Notes: generated by a model from the sequence alone, not told the origin. A stretch of 35,559 bases of DNA from Cytophagia bacterium CHB2 (GCA_030263535.1 SZPB01000014.1:1-35559); one strand, 5' to 3'; counted from the stretch's first letter, positions 8,910 through 18,493 are shown. Made by a program: numbers and translations.

Positions 8910-9693
8910 GGGTGTAGTATCGTGCCAACCATCCCGCCAAGCCGTCCAAACCCGGGAACAACGTTCGTTCCGTGATGTTCGCCTTGTCGAGCTTATCGCG
9001 AATTTCCCATTTGAGGCGGGTCGGTATGACTATTTTTCGAAATAATTTCGGGCGCGATTCCAGCCAATCATTTAGCAAAGCCAGAGGATTGGACATCATC
9101 GAGAACAGCGCATATTGATTTACGATTCTTCCATCCAACGACGGTGGATCGAGGAAGACAGCAAAACTTTCAAGCGCCAAGCTGTCAAATTCGGGTAACG
9201 AGGCTACAGCGTGATCTAGCATTTCTATGGTAAGATTCAGCGCCCCGTCAATGTCCAACAAATGCTGCAATTTTTTAGGCAGAAGCTTGTTTGTTTCAAT
9301 AAAATTGACGCACCAAATCGCGCCATCTACATCATAGCGTTCCAGATCACATGTCGCAAAATGGGCGGCAACGAAAGGCGAAAAGGTCCAGTCAAGCAAC
9401 CGCGTGGGCAAGCCAAAGTGCTGGGCAACTGCCAGCCACTTCCAGAACGAGTCTTTTCCTTTCGGCACATCATCAAGCGCATATTTTCTGAAATTTCGTA
9501 GCAAGTGCCTCTCAACTCCTGCGTAATTTCCTCCCAACCGCATCAATCGAGTCGATAGTTCATAATTTTTGTTGGACAAACCGCGAAAGGCATACGGCGA
9601 ACGATGGCGCATGATTTCAGGATTCCAGGAATCCACAAAAAGCTGCTCCATCAAATCCGGCCAGCTTGAAACAACGACCTCATTTGCGCTCAT
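8887..9693 (-). CDS. FRG domain-containing protein
   Basis: A 268-residue soluble protein. The FRG family signature is clear: an F-R-G triplet at 36-38 in YAFRGLSNKNYEL, then QHFGLPTRLLDWT at 91-103 followed by SPFVAAHFA. FRG-domain proteins are widespread in bacteria and phages, and their biochemical role is not firmly established; they often sit in accessory or defence-like regions. The ATG at 9693 has GAGGG about eight bases upstream. It is convergent with the second nucleotidyltransferase and overlaps its end by 23 bp, an arrangement that allows antisense interference between the transcripts. No signal peptide or membrane segment is visible. Confidence 0.88.
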   Translation of the reverse strand: MSANEVVVSSWPDLMEQLFVDSWNPEIMRHRSPYAFRGLSNKNYELSTRLMRLGGNYAGVERHLLRNFRKYALDDVPKGKDSFWKWLAVAQHFGLPTRLLDWTFSPFVAAHFATCDLERYDVDGAIWCVNFIETNKLLPKKLQHLLDIDGALNLTIEMLDHAVASLPEFDSLALESFAVFLDPPSLDGRIVNQYALFSMMSNPLALLNDWLESRPKLFRKIVIPTRLKWEIRDKLDKANITERTLFPGLDGLAGWLARYYTPRQAYDS

Positions 9694-10611
9694 TTGAATG
9701 CCCTCACAATAAAACGCCAGCCTACCATAAGCGTACCAGCATTCCTGTCACTTAACTAGCTGTAAACAAATAACAGAAAAACTCCTCGCCTTTCAGATTG
9801 TTGCCTTTTCCCAACACCAATTGTTGCCAAAAACCAACATTATCATTCATTTTTTGAAAACTGGAAGAAGCCCAAGCATCACCCGGTCAAAAAATAATCG
9901 CTTTACTTGGGAGAGACACCTTCTACCCGTCTTGAATCTCCTACACTGCTTGCGTTTTTACGCCATGAGAGTAGGGCAAAGATGCTCTGTGACCCACCCT
10001 AAAACCGGCATCCCAATCTATTGATATTCAAGAAAAAAGCTCGGCGGCATTTCATTGGATAATTTCTGGCCTGGCGGTTGCTTTAGCCCACATTGGCGCC
10101 CGTAATTTATCGAGCCGCGGCTCGCAAAACTCACCTGGTCTGATGGGAGCGTCGCAGATGATCTCTCCGCATAAAAACAAATCCAGCCCGCCGCCCTCGC
10201 TATGGTCGTTTATTGTGCACGGCAATAACGCCCGCTCGCTACTCGATGAGCTGATTGAACTGGGACTCTGTTATCTGCTCAGCTCGAGAACGTTCTCAAA
10301 CCTCATAACCCACATGCACGGTTTGCTGCTGGGCTATGTCTTGTTGGAATTACAGAAGTTGCAGAATTTTCTAGGATTGTTCAAAGTGCTGCTGCCGATC
10401 GTGTTCTTTATCCTTGCCCGGGTTTTGCGCTTTTTACTGCAGCATCACAAACACTATTGCTCGGCGGCTTTGCGCCGATTTCGCATTTTGGTGATTATCG
10501 AAAGGGGTGTTGGGCGAATTGTTGGGTTTTCTCAACACTTTGGTTGCCAGTGCGGCCAATTTCTGGGCAAAATTTTTCGTAACTTCGATAGTACACTGCG
10601 AAAATGGAAGC
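9694..10611. other. Long intergenic stretch without a supported gene
   Basis: About 900 bases upstream of the FRG gene with no convincing coding region. Open frames at 9821-10024 and 10143-10637 (plus strand) have unlikely composition, no good ribosome-binding site and no recognisable domain. On the minus strand around 10440-10615 a short open stretch reads ...RKPNNSPNTP..., which vaguely recalls IS66 transposase N-termini but is interrupted by stops. The region may be decayed mobile DNA. Confidence 0.5.
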
Positions 10612-10640
10612 TTGACAAATTCGAAAAAATGCTTTAATGT
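10612..10640 (+). promoter_or_regulatory. Sigma70-like promoter
   Basis: A perfect TTGACA -35 box (10612-10617) is followed by TTTAAT (10633-10638; spacer 15) or the overlapping TAATGT (10635-10640; spacer 17). It points into the structured segment that ends at the terminator hairpin near 10830. No open reading frame with a ribosome site begins directly downstream, which suggests an RNA product or a long leader. Confidence 0.45.
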
Positions 10641-10644
10641 TGGC

Positions 10645-10735
10645 CATTGTCAGGAAAGGAACAAGCCTTGCTGGCTGAGAGGTAGCCCGTAAATTTCATT
10701 GCCTCGCGGACAAACAGTGCAAGGCCCGCCTTTTT
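10645..10735 (+). ncRNA. Candidate structured small RNA or leader element, three-way junction
   Basis: A 7-bp helix GCCTTGC (10665-10671) / GCAAGGC (10719-10725) encloses two local hairpins: GGCT/AGCC (10673-10676 with 10684-10687) and TTGCC/GG-CAA around 10699-10713. The closing helix is followed by CCGCC and a run of five T (10731-10735), which resembles an intrinsic terminator. A sigma70-like promoter lies just upstream. The internal GGCTGAGAGG recalls part of a TPP riboswitch, but the GAACCTGATC half is absent and no thiamine gene follows. I do not recognise a known family. The ends are approximate. Confidence 0.35.
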
Positions 10736-10762
10736 GTTGTTGCCGCTTGTTTTGCCAAATCG

Positions 10763-10830
10763 ATCCGCCTTCTCAATCTGAAATCACATGCGCGAACGGA
10801 CTCCACATTGGGAAGGCGGATTTATTTTTT
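10763..10830 (+). terminator. Strong rho-independent terminator-like hairpin
   Basis: A 15-bp inverted repeat pairs 10763-10777 with 10807-10821 (one G-U wobble), with a 29-base loop, followed directly by TTATTTTTT. It would end transcription coming from the promoter at 10612 and separate it from the hydrolase gene at 11013. The loop is longer than in a typical terminator, so an RNA-processing or attenuator role is also possible. Confidence 0.55.
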
Positions 10831-11012
10831 GAAATGATCTACGCTGTGCCTCCGGTAACTCTTCTCAAGCAGAGCCGTCACGCAACGACTTCCAATCTAC
10901 GGGCAGCTTTACTCGTGGGGAAAATCTAAAGGTAGGTTATTGGTGCAGCATGCCCGGTTTGTAAAGCCACGAATATTGAGGTTCACTATTTTCCCATGGA
11001 AGGAATGGCCCA

Positions 11013-14000
11013 ATGAATGCAAGCCTTTTTCCCGCGCTTAAGTTTTGGACGATAATACTGCTCACGGCGGGTACGATTTTATACGCCACCGCTACCTCTG
11101 CCCTGCCACAAAACAATTCCAGCATCATCGCTGCACGATCTGAAGCGGGTTTTGGTGTACTCGATTCCATCGAATTCCACGTTGATACTCTCAAGGCTGA
11201 TGAAAGAGACGGGGATACGGATAAATTTTCCGCAACGCAGCCAACCGCCAGCTATGGCGGGCCCTCGTCGCGTGCCGCTGAACCGCTCATTGCAGCCTCT
11301 TTGCCGCCGCAGCGCGGGGCAGAGATTGCGCTGGATCGCGCGCCGCCTGCCAGGTTAAGCGCCGCAGCCACGGTGTTGTTGTCCGACGATTTCAGCGGCA
11401 GTACGCTTGACCTCATCAAATGGGAAAAAGGATTGCCCGAGCAATATGTTTCATCGGTTGAGAATGGCGCATTGCATTTACGCTCAACCAGCGGCAAATC
11501 CGGCTGGATTTATACCCGTGACAAATTCTCCGCGCGGGACAAAATCGTTCAAATCAAAGTCGTGCAACCGAACAATGACGGCAGTCTCGGACTGTCACCC
11601 ACGGTCAACCCCTCATCATTTTATGGCTTCTATAACGAAGCCAACTGGTATCGTTTTTATACCTATCGTAGCGGCAACTCGGAGCCGTACAAATTGCATG
11701 TGCAATGGAACAAAAATGGCGCATCTGATGGCCTTGACGTTGCGACCGGCGTACGTTTCGAGAAAAACTTCTATCTTCGCATGCGCACCAGCGCAGATTC
11801 GATTCATTTCGAATATTCGTTTGATGATAACGTTTGGGTAACCGGCTATGCCGAATTATTCTCACTGCCCGGCTACACTCTTGACAGCCTGTTCACATTT
11901 GAACTGGCGGCTTACAACACGCCCTCCAAAGGCGTGTTGGTGCTGGATGATTTCATTCTGGCGACAAGTGTGCCCGACACAACTCCCCCGGCTATTTCAA
12001 ACCTCACGAGCAGCGATCTCACGAAGAACAGCGCAACGATTTCCTGGAACACAGACGAAGCAAGCACAGCTCAGGTTGAATATGGTTTGACCACGAGCTA
12101 TGGCTCATTAACGCCGATCAACCTGCTTTTTGCCACCGCTCACCGTCTGACGCTTTCAGGCTTACAAGAGGGCGCGGTTTATCATTATCGCGTAATCGCG
12201 CGCGACCGCGCCGGCAATGTCAGCGTGAGCGGCAATGCCGTGTTTACCACGCCCGATCAAACGCCGCCGATGATCACAAACGTGGCGATCGATCATCTCA
12301 CCAACACAACGGCGCAAATTTCCTGGACCACAAACGAAGCGAGCGACACGCAAGTGGAATTCGGCCTGACGGCAAATTACGATTCCTCCACCGTGCTGCA
12401 GCCGGAATTGACGCTCTCGCATCAAACCACACTCACAGGCTTGCAAGAGGGTATGACCTATCACTTTCGCGTGAAGTCTCGCGATCAAGCCGGGAATCTC
12501 GCCACCAGCAGTGATTTGACATTCACCACCCTCGATCAAACACCGCCCGTCATTTCAAATGTTACCATCGAAAACATTTCAGCGATTTCCGCGCGCATCG
12601 CCTGGGTGACGAACGAAGCGACGGATGCGCAAGTGGAATACGGCCTGACGCCAAATTATGGCTTAGCGACAACCTTGCAGACGGCGCTGGCGAACACGCA
12701 TCAAATCACGCTTTCCAATTTAAATGTCAATACGAGCTATCACTTTCGCGTCAAATCCAAAGATCAAGCCGGGAATTTTAGCGTGAGTGGTGATTTCACA
12801 TTCACAACTCTTGACGGCCCCATGCTCGCCGACAATTTTGACGATCCGATGTTTGACGCGATGAAATGGGTGCAAAGCTCAGCGGCGCAAAATGCTTCGA
12901 CTTTGGAAAACGGGGCATTACACCTGCGTTCCACCGGTAAAAACAGCGCCTGGATTTATACGCGGGACAAATTTTCCGGCAGCCATAAAACCGTTCAGAT
13001 CAAAGTCGTGCAACCGAATGGCGACGGCTGTCTCGGCATGTCGCCTACTGTGAATCCCCCCGCAACTTTTGGTTTTTATAATGAGAAGAATTGGTATCGC
13101 TTCTACAACTATCGTGACGATCATAATGCGCCGTACTTGCTGCACGTGCAGTGGAATAAAAACGGCGTCTCCGACGGCCGGGACGTTGCCACAAGCGTAA
13201 ATTTCGAGCGGGATTTTTATCTGCGCATACGCACGACTGCCGATTCGATTTATTTTGATTATTCTCTGGACAACGCGGTGTGGATACAAGCTTACGCCGA
13301 AAAATTTTCGCTGCCGGGATTCACGCTGGAAGATTCATTTGCGTTCGAGCTGGCGGCGTACAACACGCCGAATAACGGTGTGTGGGTGGTGGACGATTTT
13401 GCCCTCTACTCAACCACAACGCTTCCCAAGCCGGATGTCACAGCGCCTCAGCTTGCAAACATTGCCAGCAGCCAAATCACCTCGACGCGTGCAACAATCA
13501 ATTGGCAAACCGACGAGGCGAGTGATTCACAAGTTGACTATGGCTTGACCACGAGTTACGGCTTGACCTCGCCGCTCTCTCCGGCATTCGTCACGTCACA
13601 TAGCGTCACTCTGTCTGAATTAACTGCAGGCACGACGTATCATTATCGCGTCAAATCCCAGGATGCCGCCGGCAATCTCAGTGTGAGTCAGGATTTTGTC
13701 TTCACCACCGCAAACGCATCTACTCTCGAAAAAATCGTATTGACCGATGCGCTAAACAGCGCTACGAGCGGCGTGCGCACCGGCGGCGAATTTGTGGCCG
13801 ACGGCTGGCAGGTTACCGCCGCGGAAGATATGATCAGGTATGATCTCGGCGCTTATCTGGAAAGCGGCTCACTGGAGTTGGAGGTCAGCAATTTTCGCCC
13901 GGCAGAGCAAAACTCATTTCCACGCCATCATATTATCAGCATGTTTCGCAATCCCTGGGGCAACCATCATCCGGTGGAAAATCAGGAAACGGTGTGGGAC

Positions 14001-16892
14001 TTGCACACGGGCTCGCGCTATAATCCGGGCGTGAAACTGCTGTCGTGGACGTATGACGGCAACGAGAGAAACACCACGAAACTCGAGGATTGGTGGCGCA
14101 ATCAGACTTACCGTCTCAAGATCACCTGGGAGGGCAATCAACTCAGTTATTTTCGCGATGGCGTTTTACAGGCAACGCACACGCATTCCGCGCCGATGCA
14201 ACTGCGCTATGTTTTTCTCGGGCGCGATTTCACCGTGGCCACGGATTTGGTCACCAACTTCAAAAACAACCAATACGGCGCGATGATCGGGCCGATTTAC
14301 TCGAATTTGTTGATCAAAGAAAACGTTCCGGCAGATGATCCAGCCCCGCCGCAAGTCACAGCCATCGTCACAAGTAACCGTTACGCCAACGGCGTGCGCC
14401 TGTCATGGGCGACGAACGAGCCTGCGGTTTGCGCGCTCGAATATGGCCTCACCAGCGCCTACGGCCAGAAATTGCCGGTTTTAGGTCCGCCGGATTCGAC
14501 GTTCAGCACGGCGCTGGCGGGCTTGAACGCCAATCAAACTTATCATTATCGCATCATTGCGACCGACAATTCCGGCAACACGTTCATCACGCCGGATCAA
14601 ACCTTCACTACGCGCGCCGGCGGCATCTACATTTTCAAACCGGTCGCAGATACTTATGTCGAACGCGCGGGACTTTACGCCACCAAGCGCGATAACGGCA
14701 ATTTCGGCTGGATGAATTTGCTCGCCGGTGAGGGCCGCGAAGCCTATTTGCGTTTCATTGTCGCCGGACTCGAGTCGCCGGTGGCCTCGGCAATGTTACG
14801 CTTGCATGGCCGCCAAACCGGCAACGGTGGGAATCTCGTACATGTCTTGAATACGGCTTGGGACGAAAACAATGTCACGTGGTTGACGAAACCGGCAGTT
14901 ACCGGCGCACGGTTGGACAGCATTAAATCCGTGGAAGCAAGAAAGTGGCACTCGGTGAACGTGACCGCCGCGGTCGCCGGAAACGGAACGTTCGATTTTG
15001 CGCTCATCGGAACCGGCGCACAACTCGTTTCCTATGACTCGCGCGAGTCAACCAACGCGCAGCCGGAGTTAGTTGTCGTGCTGCAAAATTTTGAAGCCGA
15101 GTTGCAAGCCGCGCCGTTGTACGGCCTGCATGAGATCACATTGAATGCAACGGCGGCAGGCGTGAATCCTTATGTCGATGGTCCGGGCGTATCTGTGACA
15201 TTCACCGGTGTTTCCGGCGCAGCGCAAGGAAAATCCCTTACCGTGAAAGGCTTTTGGGATGGCGGCGATGTTTATCGTGTGCGCTTTTCGCCTTTTGCGT
15301 TGGGCGAGTGGCGCTGGGTGTCATCCTCAAACGACTCCGGTTTGAACGGTAAATCCGGCGCATTTTTATGTGAAGGGCGGCTGCCGGCAAATCATGCTAA
15401 CACCACCGGGCCGTTGCAAGTGTCGCCGGCAAATCCATATACCTTCGCCACCGCAGAGGGGCAACCGTTCTTTTTGATGGGCGATACGCAATGGTCGTTT
15501 GCGAGCGCCACCGTCTCCTGGCCGGAGGAAATTAAAACTTATGTTGATGCGCGTGCGGACCAGGGTTTCAATTATGTGCATGGCCAGTTGTATGCGCTGC
15601 GGCCCGACAGCAACGATTACAACGAAAACGGGCAAGCGTTTCTTGCGCAAAATGTCGATCGCTTGAACCCCGGCTATTGGCGGGCGTTCGATCAGCGTTT
15701 GGCCTATATGAATGAGAAAGGCCTGGTGGTGGGGATGATGTTCGCATGGGCCAACGAGGGCTGGCAAAAATTCTTGACGGAAGCGCAGGTCGATCGCTAC
15801 GCACAGTATCTTATCAATCGCTATGGCGCTTACAACGTCATGTGGATACTCGCAGGCGAATATGAAGAAGCTTTGCTGCCCGGCGGTTACACCCGTCTCG
15901 GCGAATTCATCAAAGCCAACGATCCCTACGGCCACCCCATTACAACTCATACAATCGATACCAATGCCGACGATTTCGGCGATGCGACCTGGTTGAGCAC
16001 GATTTATCAGCAAATCTTCAATCCCAGCCGCATCACGCCGGACCGGCGTTTCAACAAACCGGTGATCAATTCTGAATTTGGCTATGAAGGCGATCAATCG
16101 GCGGACGACGTGCGCAAAGACGCCTGGGAAATCGTCATGCGCGGCGGTTTTTTTGTGTATGGCAATACGCGAACGTTTCATCACAGCGCTGTCATGTCTC
16201 CGGCGAATTTGTATTCCGCCGGCGCGAGGTACATGACGATCCTCAAACAGTTTTGGAGCAGCAATGCACGTTACACGATCAATTGGCATGCCTTTACGCG
16301 TTTCGAAGCGCTGGCGACGAATCGCTGGCTTGCCGGTAAACCCGGAGACGAGTACGTGGTTTATACGGAAGTGGCCACGCCATTCAAGGTGAATCTCTCG
16401 GAGGTGGAAGGCGGCATCAACGGCCAGTGGTTTGACACACGCACGGGCGAATGGGGCGGCGCATTTTTTGGAGCCGCAAGCGATACCTTCAACCTCACGC
16501 CGCCCGGGCCGGCGCACGCGGCATATTTGACAACTCACTTCGGAGATGATGGCCTGGGGAAATGCGATCATTCGCATGGTCCCTCGACCTCGGGCGTTCC
16601 CGAATGCTTTGAATTGGCGCAAAACTATCCCAACCCTTTCCACAACTCGACGAATCTCAAACTTGCGCTGCCGCAAGCCGGACTCGTCGAAGTCGTGATT
16701 TATAATATCGCCGGGCGCGAGGTAACACGCTTGCATGAAGGTGATTTGCCGCCGGGCTATTATCTTCTGAGTTGGAACGGCAGCGGCGCGCGCGGTGAAC
16801 ACGTGAGCAGCGGCGTATACTTGCTGCGCGCGATTTACTCCACTCCCGGCAGCCGGGAAGTTCTGACACGAAGAATGCTGTACCTGCGGTAA
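11013..16892 (+). CDS. Secreted modular glycoside hydrolase-like protein (DUF5060/DUF4038) with T9SS-type sorting domain
   Basis: A 1959-residue exported protein. Approximate order: signal peptide (1-33); linker; lectin-like jelly-roll module A (124-316); three fibronectin type III-like repeats (323-600), each with TPPxIxN at the start and YHxRV near the end; lectin-like module B (605-805), near-duplicate of A; fourth FN3 (808-900); a third lectin/LamG-like module (908-1106); fifth FN3 (1110-1203); a DNRLRE/CBM96-like domain (1205-1360); DUF5060 beta-sandwich (1363-1460); a DUF4038 apiosidase-like TIM barrel (1460-1843) with FFLMGDTQW and candidate catalytic Glu1616 (AGEYEE) and Glu1688 (NSEFGYEG); and a C-terminal 'YPNPF' sorting domain (1867-1959) ending in MLYLR. 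It probably binds and cleaves a plant or microbial polysaccharide at the cell surface; the exact substrate is unknown. GGAAGGAA precedes the ATG. Confidence 0.88.
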   Translation: MNASLFPALKFWTIILLTAGTILYATATSALPQNNSSIIAARSEAGFGVLDSIEFHVDTLKADERDGDTDKFSATQPTASYGGPSSRAAEPLIAASLPPQRGAEIALDRAPPARLSAAATVLLSDDFSGSTLDLIKWEKGLPEQYVSSVENGALHLRSTSGKSGWIYTRDKFSARDKIVQIKVVQPNNDGSLGLSPTVNPSSFYGFYNEANWYRFYTYRSGNSEPYKLHVQWNKNGASDGLDVATGVRFEKNFYLRMRTSADSIHFEYSFDDNVWVTGYAELFSLPGYTLDSLFTFELAAYNTPSKGVLVLDDFILATSVPDTTPPAISNLTSSDLTKNSATISWNTDEASTAQVEYGLTTSYGSLTPINLLFATAHRLTLSGLQEGAVYHYRVIARDRAGNVSVSGNAVFTTPDQTPPMITNVAIDHLTNTTAQISWTTNEASDTQVEFGLTANYDSSTVLQPELTLSHQTTLTGLQEGMTYHFRVKSRDQAGNLATSSDLTFTTLDQTPPVISNVTIENISAISARIAWVTNEATDAQVEYGLTPNYGLATTLQTALANTHQITLSNLNVNTSYHFRVKSKDQAGNFSVSGDFTFTTLDGPMLADNFDDPMFDAMKWVQSSAAQNASTLENGALHLRSTGKNSAWIYTRDKFSGSHKTVQIKVVQPNGDGCLGMSPTVNPPATFGFYNEKNWYRFYNYRDDHNAPYLLHVQWNKNGVSDGRDVATSVNFERDFYLRIRTTADSIYFDYSLDNAVWIQAYAEKFSLPGFTLEDSFAFELAAYNTPNNGVWVVDDFALYSTTTLPKPDVTAPQLANIASSQITSTRATINWQTDEASDSQVDYGLTTSYGLTSPLSPAFVTSHSVTLSELTAGTTYHYRVKSQDAAGNLSVSQDFVFTTANASTLEKIVLTDALNSATSGVRTGGEFVADGWQVTAAEDMIRYDLGAYLESGSLELEVSNFRPAEQNSFPRHHIISMFRNPWGNHHPVENQETVWDLHTGSRYNPGVKLLSWTYDGNERNTTKLEDWWRNQTYRLKITWEGNQLSYFRDGVLQATHTHSAPMQLRYVFLGRDFTVATDLVTNFKNNQYGAMIGPIYSNLLIKENVPADDPAPPQVTAIVTSNRYANGVRLSWATNEPAVCALEYGLTSAYGQKLPVLGPPDSTFSTALAGLNANQTYHYRIIATDNSGNTFITPDQTFTTRAGGIYIFKPVADTYVERAGLYATKRDNGNFGWMNLLAGEGREAYLRFIVAGLESPVASAMLRLHGRQTGNGGNLVHVLNTAWDENNVTWLTKPAVTGARLDSIKSVEARKWHSVNVTAAVAGNGTFDFALIGTGAQLVSYDSRESTNAQPELVVVLQNFEAELQAAPLYGLHEITLNATAAGVNPYVDGPGVSVTFTGVSGAAQGKSLTVKGFWDGGDVYRVRFSPFALGEWRWVSSSNDSGLNGKSGAFLCEGRLPANHANTTGPLQVSPANPYTFATAEGQPFFLMGDTQWSFASATVSWPEEIKTYVDARADQGFNYVHGQLYALRPDSNDYNENGQAFLAQNVDRLNPGYWRAFDQRLAYMNEKGLVVGMMFAWANEGWQKFLTEAQVDRYAQYLINRYGAYNVMWILAGEYEEALLPGGYTRLGEFIKANDPYGHPITTHTIDTNADDFGDATWLSTIYQQIFNPSRITPDRRFNKPVINSEFGYEGDQSADDVRKDAWEIVMRGGFFVYGNTRTFHHSAVMSPANLYSAGARYMTILKQFWSSNARYTINWHAFTRFEALATNRWLAGKPGDEYVVYTEVATPFKVNLSEVEGGINGQWFDTRTGEWGGAFFGAASDTFNLTPPGPAHAAYLTTHFGDDGLGKCDHSHGPSTSGVPECFELAQNYPNPFHNSTNLKLALPQAGLVEVVIYNIAGREVTRLHEGDLPPGYYLLSWNGSGARGEHVSSGVYLLRAIYSTPGSREVLTRRMLYLR

Positions 16893-16923
16893 AATAGTCG
16901 CAAGCAACCATTACAAAATTCCA

Positions 16924-18162
16924 ATGCCATCTGCTCCGCAGTATGCTGACAAAGATTTCAAACGACTGAAATGGCGCACGCTGCTGTTGCTGTCACTTGC
17001 CGTGTTGCTGGCAAAAGGCGTTTGGTTCTCGGCCTCTGCCGTGGTTCCCGCGCTCACCTCGGCTTGGGGTTTGAATGATTCCGGGCGCGCCTGGCTCACC
17101 ATGTCGGTGCAAATCGGTTTTGTCGCCGGCGCTTTCAGTTCGGCGTTGCTCAATCTCGCTGATCGCATTTCTTCCAGACAGTTGTTCACCGTCTCGGCCT
17201 TGTTCGCCGCGATTTCAACGCTGTTGATTCCGCTGTTTGTCGATCATTTGAATGAGGCGTTGGTGTTGCGATTTTTTACTGGATTTTTTCTGGCGGGCGT
17301 CTATCCCGTCGGCATGAAGATCATGGCGACCTGGACGAAAGAAGATCGCGGCCTGGGAATCGGTTTGCTGGTGGGCGCGTTGACGGTGGGCACGGCAGCC
17401 CCACATTTGCTCAGCGCTTTCGGCGGTGTGCGCGATTGGAAACCCGTACTCTATAGCGCGAGTCTTTTGGCGATGCTCGGTGCATTCATTGCTTTTTGGT
17501 TTATCGAAGAAGGCCCGTATCGCGCCAAAACTCCGCCATTCAATTGGAAATTTGTGGGTGAAGTTGCGCGCACCAAAGAAGTCGCGCTTGCCAATCTGGG
17601 TTATCTCGGCCATATGTGGGAACTGTATGCCATGTGGGCGTGGACGCCCATTTTTCTTCTGGCAAGTTTCAAAATCGCCGGGCTAGCGCCGCAATGGGCA
17701 AGCCTTGCGGCTTTTGCGGTGATCGGCGCAGGAGGCCTCGGGAGTTTGGTTGCAGGTAAATTGGCGGACAAATGGGGACGCACAACGTTGACGATCAGCT
17801 CGCTCGTCATCAGCGGTGCATGCGCAATTTTAGTGGGATTTTTATTCGGGGGCAACCCCATTGCACTGGTCGCGCTCTGTTTGGTTTGGGGCTTCGCCGT
17901 CGTGGCCGATTCCGCGCAATTCTCGGCTTGCATTACCGAATTATCGCATCCCGATTACATTGGAACGGCATTGACATTGCAAACCAGCCTGGGCTTTCTC
18001 CTGACGTTGTTGACCATTCGCTTGATCCCCGCGCTGGAAAGCTGGGTGGGCTGGAATTATGCGTTTATGTTTCTCGCGTTCGGTCCGGCGCTGGGCATTG
18101 CCGCAATGTTGGCGCTGCGGCGCTCGCCAGCAGCCCAACGCATTGCCGGCGGCAGGGGTTAA
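16924..18162 (+). CDS. Major facilitator superfamily transporter
   Basis: A 412-residue protein with about 12 hydrophobic segments in two halves. A motif-A-like loop sits between helices 2 and 3 (LADRISSRQ, about 80-88) and a stronger one in the second half (GKLADKWGRTTL, about 278-289), as usual for MFS carriers. The overall look is closer to CynX/NarK-like anion or small-molecule carriers than to sugar porters, but the substrate cannot be told. It begins 31 bp after the secreted hydrolase and may share its transcript, which would fit uptake of a degradation product (inference). No clear Shine-Dalgarno sequence precedes the ATG at 16924. Confidence 0.88.
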   Translation: MPSAPQYADKDFKRLKWRTLLLLSLAVLLAKGVWFSASAVVPALTSAWGLNDSGRAWLTMSVQIGFVAGAFSSALLNLADRISSRQLFTVSALFAAISTLLIPLFVDHLNEALVLRFFTGFFLAGVYPVGMKIMATWTKEDRGLGIGLLVGALTVGTAAPHLLSAFGGVRDWKPVLYSASLLAMLGAFIAFWFIEEGPYRAKTPPFNWKFVGEVARTKEVALANLGYLGHMWELYAMWAWTPIFLLASFKIAGLAPQWASLAAFAVIGAGGLGSLVAGKLADKWGRTTLTISSLVISGACAILVGFLFGGNPIALVALCLVWGFAVVADSAQFSACITELSHPDYIGTALTLQTSLGFLLTLLTIRLIPALESWVGWNYAFMFLAFGPALGIAAMLALRRSPAAQRIAGGRG

Positions 18163-18202
18163 AGCAAAAACCTGCTTATCAATTTCAAAACAAAACCTCA
18201 AA

Positions 18203-18493
18203 ATGAACGAATCAGAACCGATCGACATGCCGATTGATGGCGTGCTCGATTTGCACACGTTTCATCCGCGCGATCTCAAAACTCTCGTGCCCGACTATCT
18301 CGCGGCCTGCCGCGACCAGGGCATCTTGCACGTGCGCATCATTCACGGCAAGGGCATTGGCGCGTTGCGCGAAACGGTACATGCAATTTTGAAAAAACTT
18401 CCGGAAGTTATCTCATTTCAACTGGCAGATGAAAGCGGCGGGGGCTGGGGCGCAACGGTGGTTTATTTGAAAACAAAAGACGAAGGTGAATAA
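18203..18493 (+). CDS. Smr domain-containing protein
   Basis: A 96-residue protein that is almost only a Smr (small MutS-related) domain: LDLH at 15-18, HGKG at 48-51 and GWGATVVYLK near the C-terminus. In characterised proteins these motifs belong to a DNA or RNA nicking endonuclease fold; stand-alone Smr proteins are common and mostly uncharacterised. The ATG at 18203 is chosen because the conserved domain begins soon after it, although the frame stays open upstream into the MFS gene. It lies 40 bp behind the transporter gene on the same strand. Confidence 0.88.
   Translation: MNESEPIDMPIDGVLDLHTFHPRDLKTLVPDYLAACRDQGILHVRIIHGKGIGALRETVHAILKKLPEVISFQLADESGGGWGATVVYLKTKDEGE

Noticed and set aside
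10440-10615. Minus-strand reading with ...RKPNNSPNTP... similar to IS66 TnpC N-termini
   Set aside because: The similarity is short and broken by stop codons, and no inverted repeats or other transposase parts are nearby; at most a relic.
10143-10637. Plus-strand frame of 164 codons with hydrophobic segments
   Set aside because: No ribosome site, no domain, odd composition, and its end runs through the promoter-like sequence at 10612. I could not support it as a gene.
10665-10740. TPP riboswitch because of GGCTGAGAGG
   Set aside because: The second conserved half (GAACCTGATC...CCAGCG) is missing and no thiamine gene follows.
15366-16907. Minus-strand open frame of 513 codons
   Set aside because: It is antisense to the DUF4038 catalytic domain and T9SS tail; no family features.
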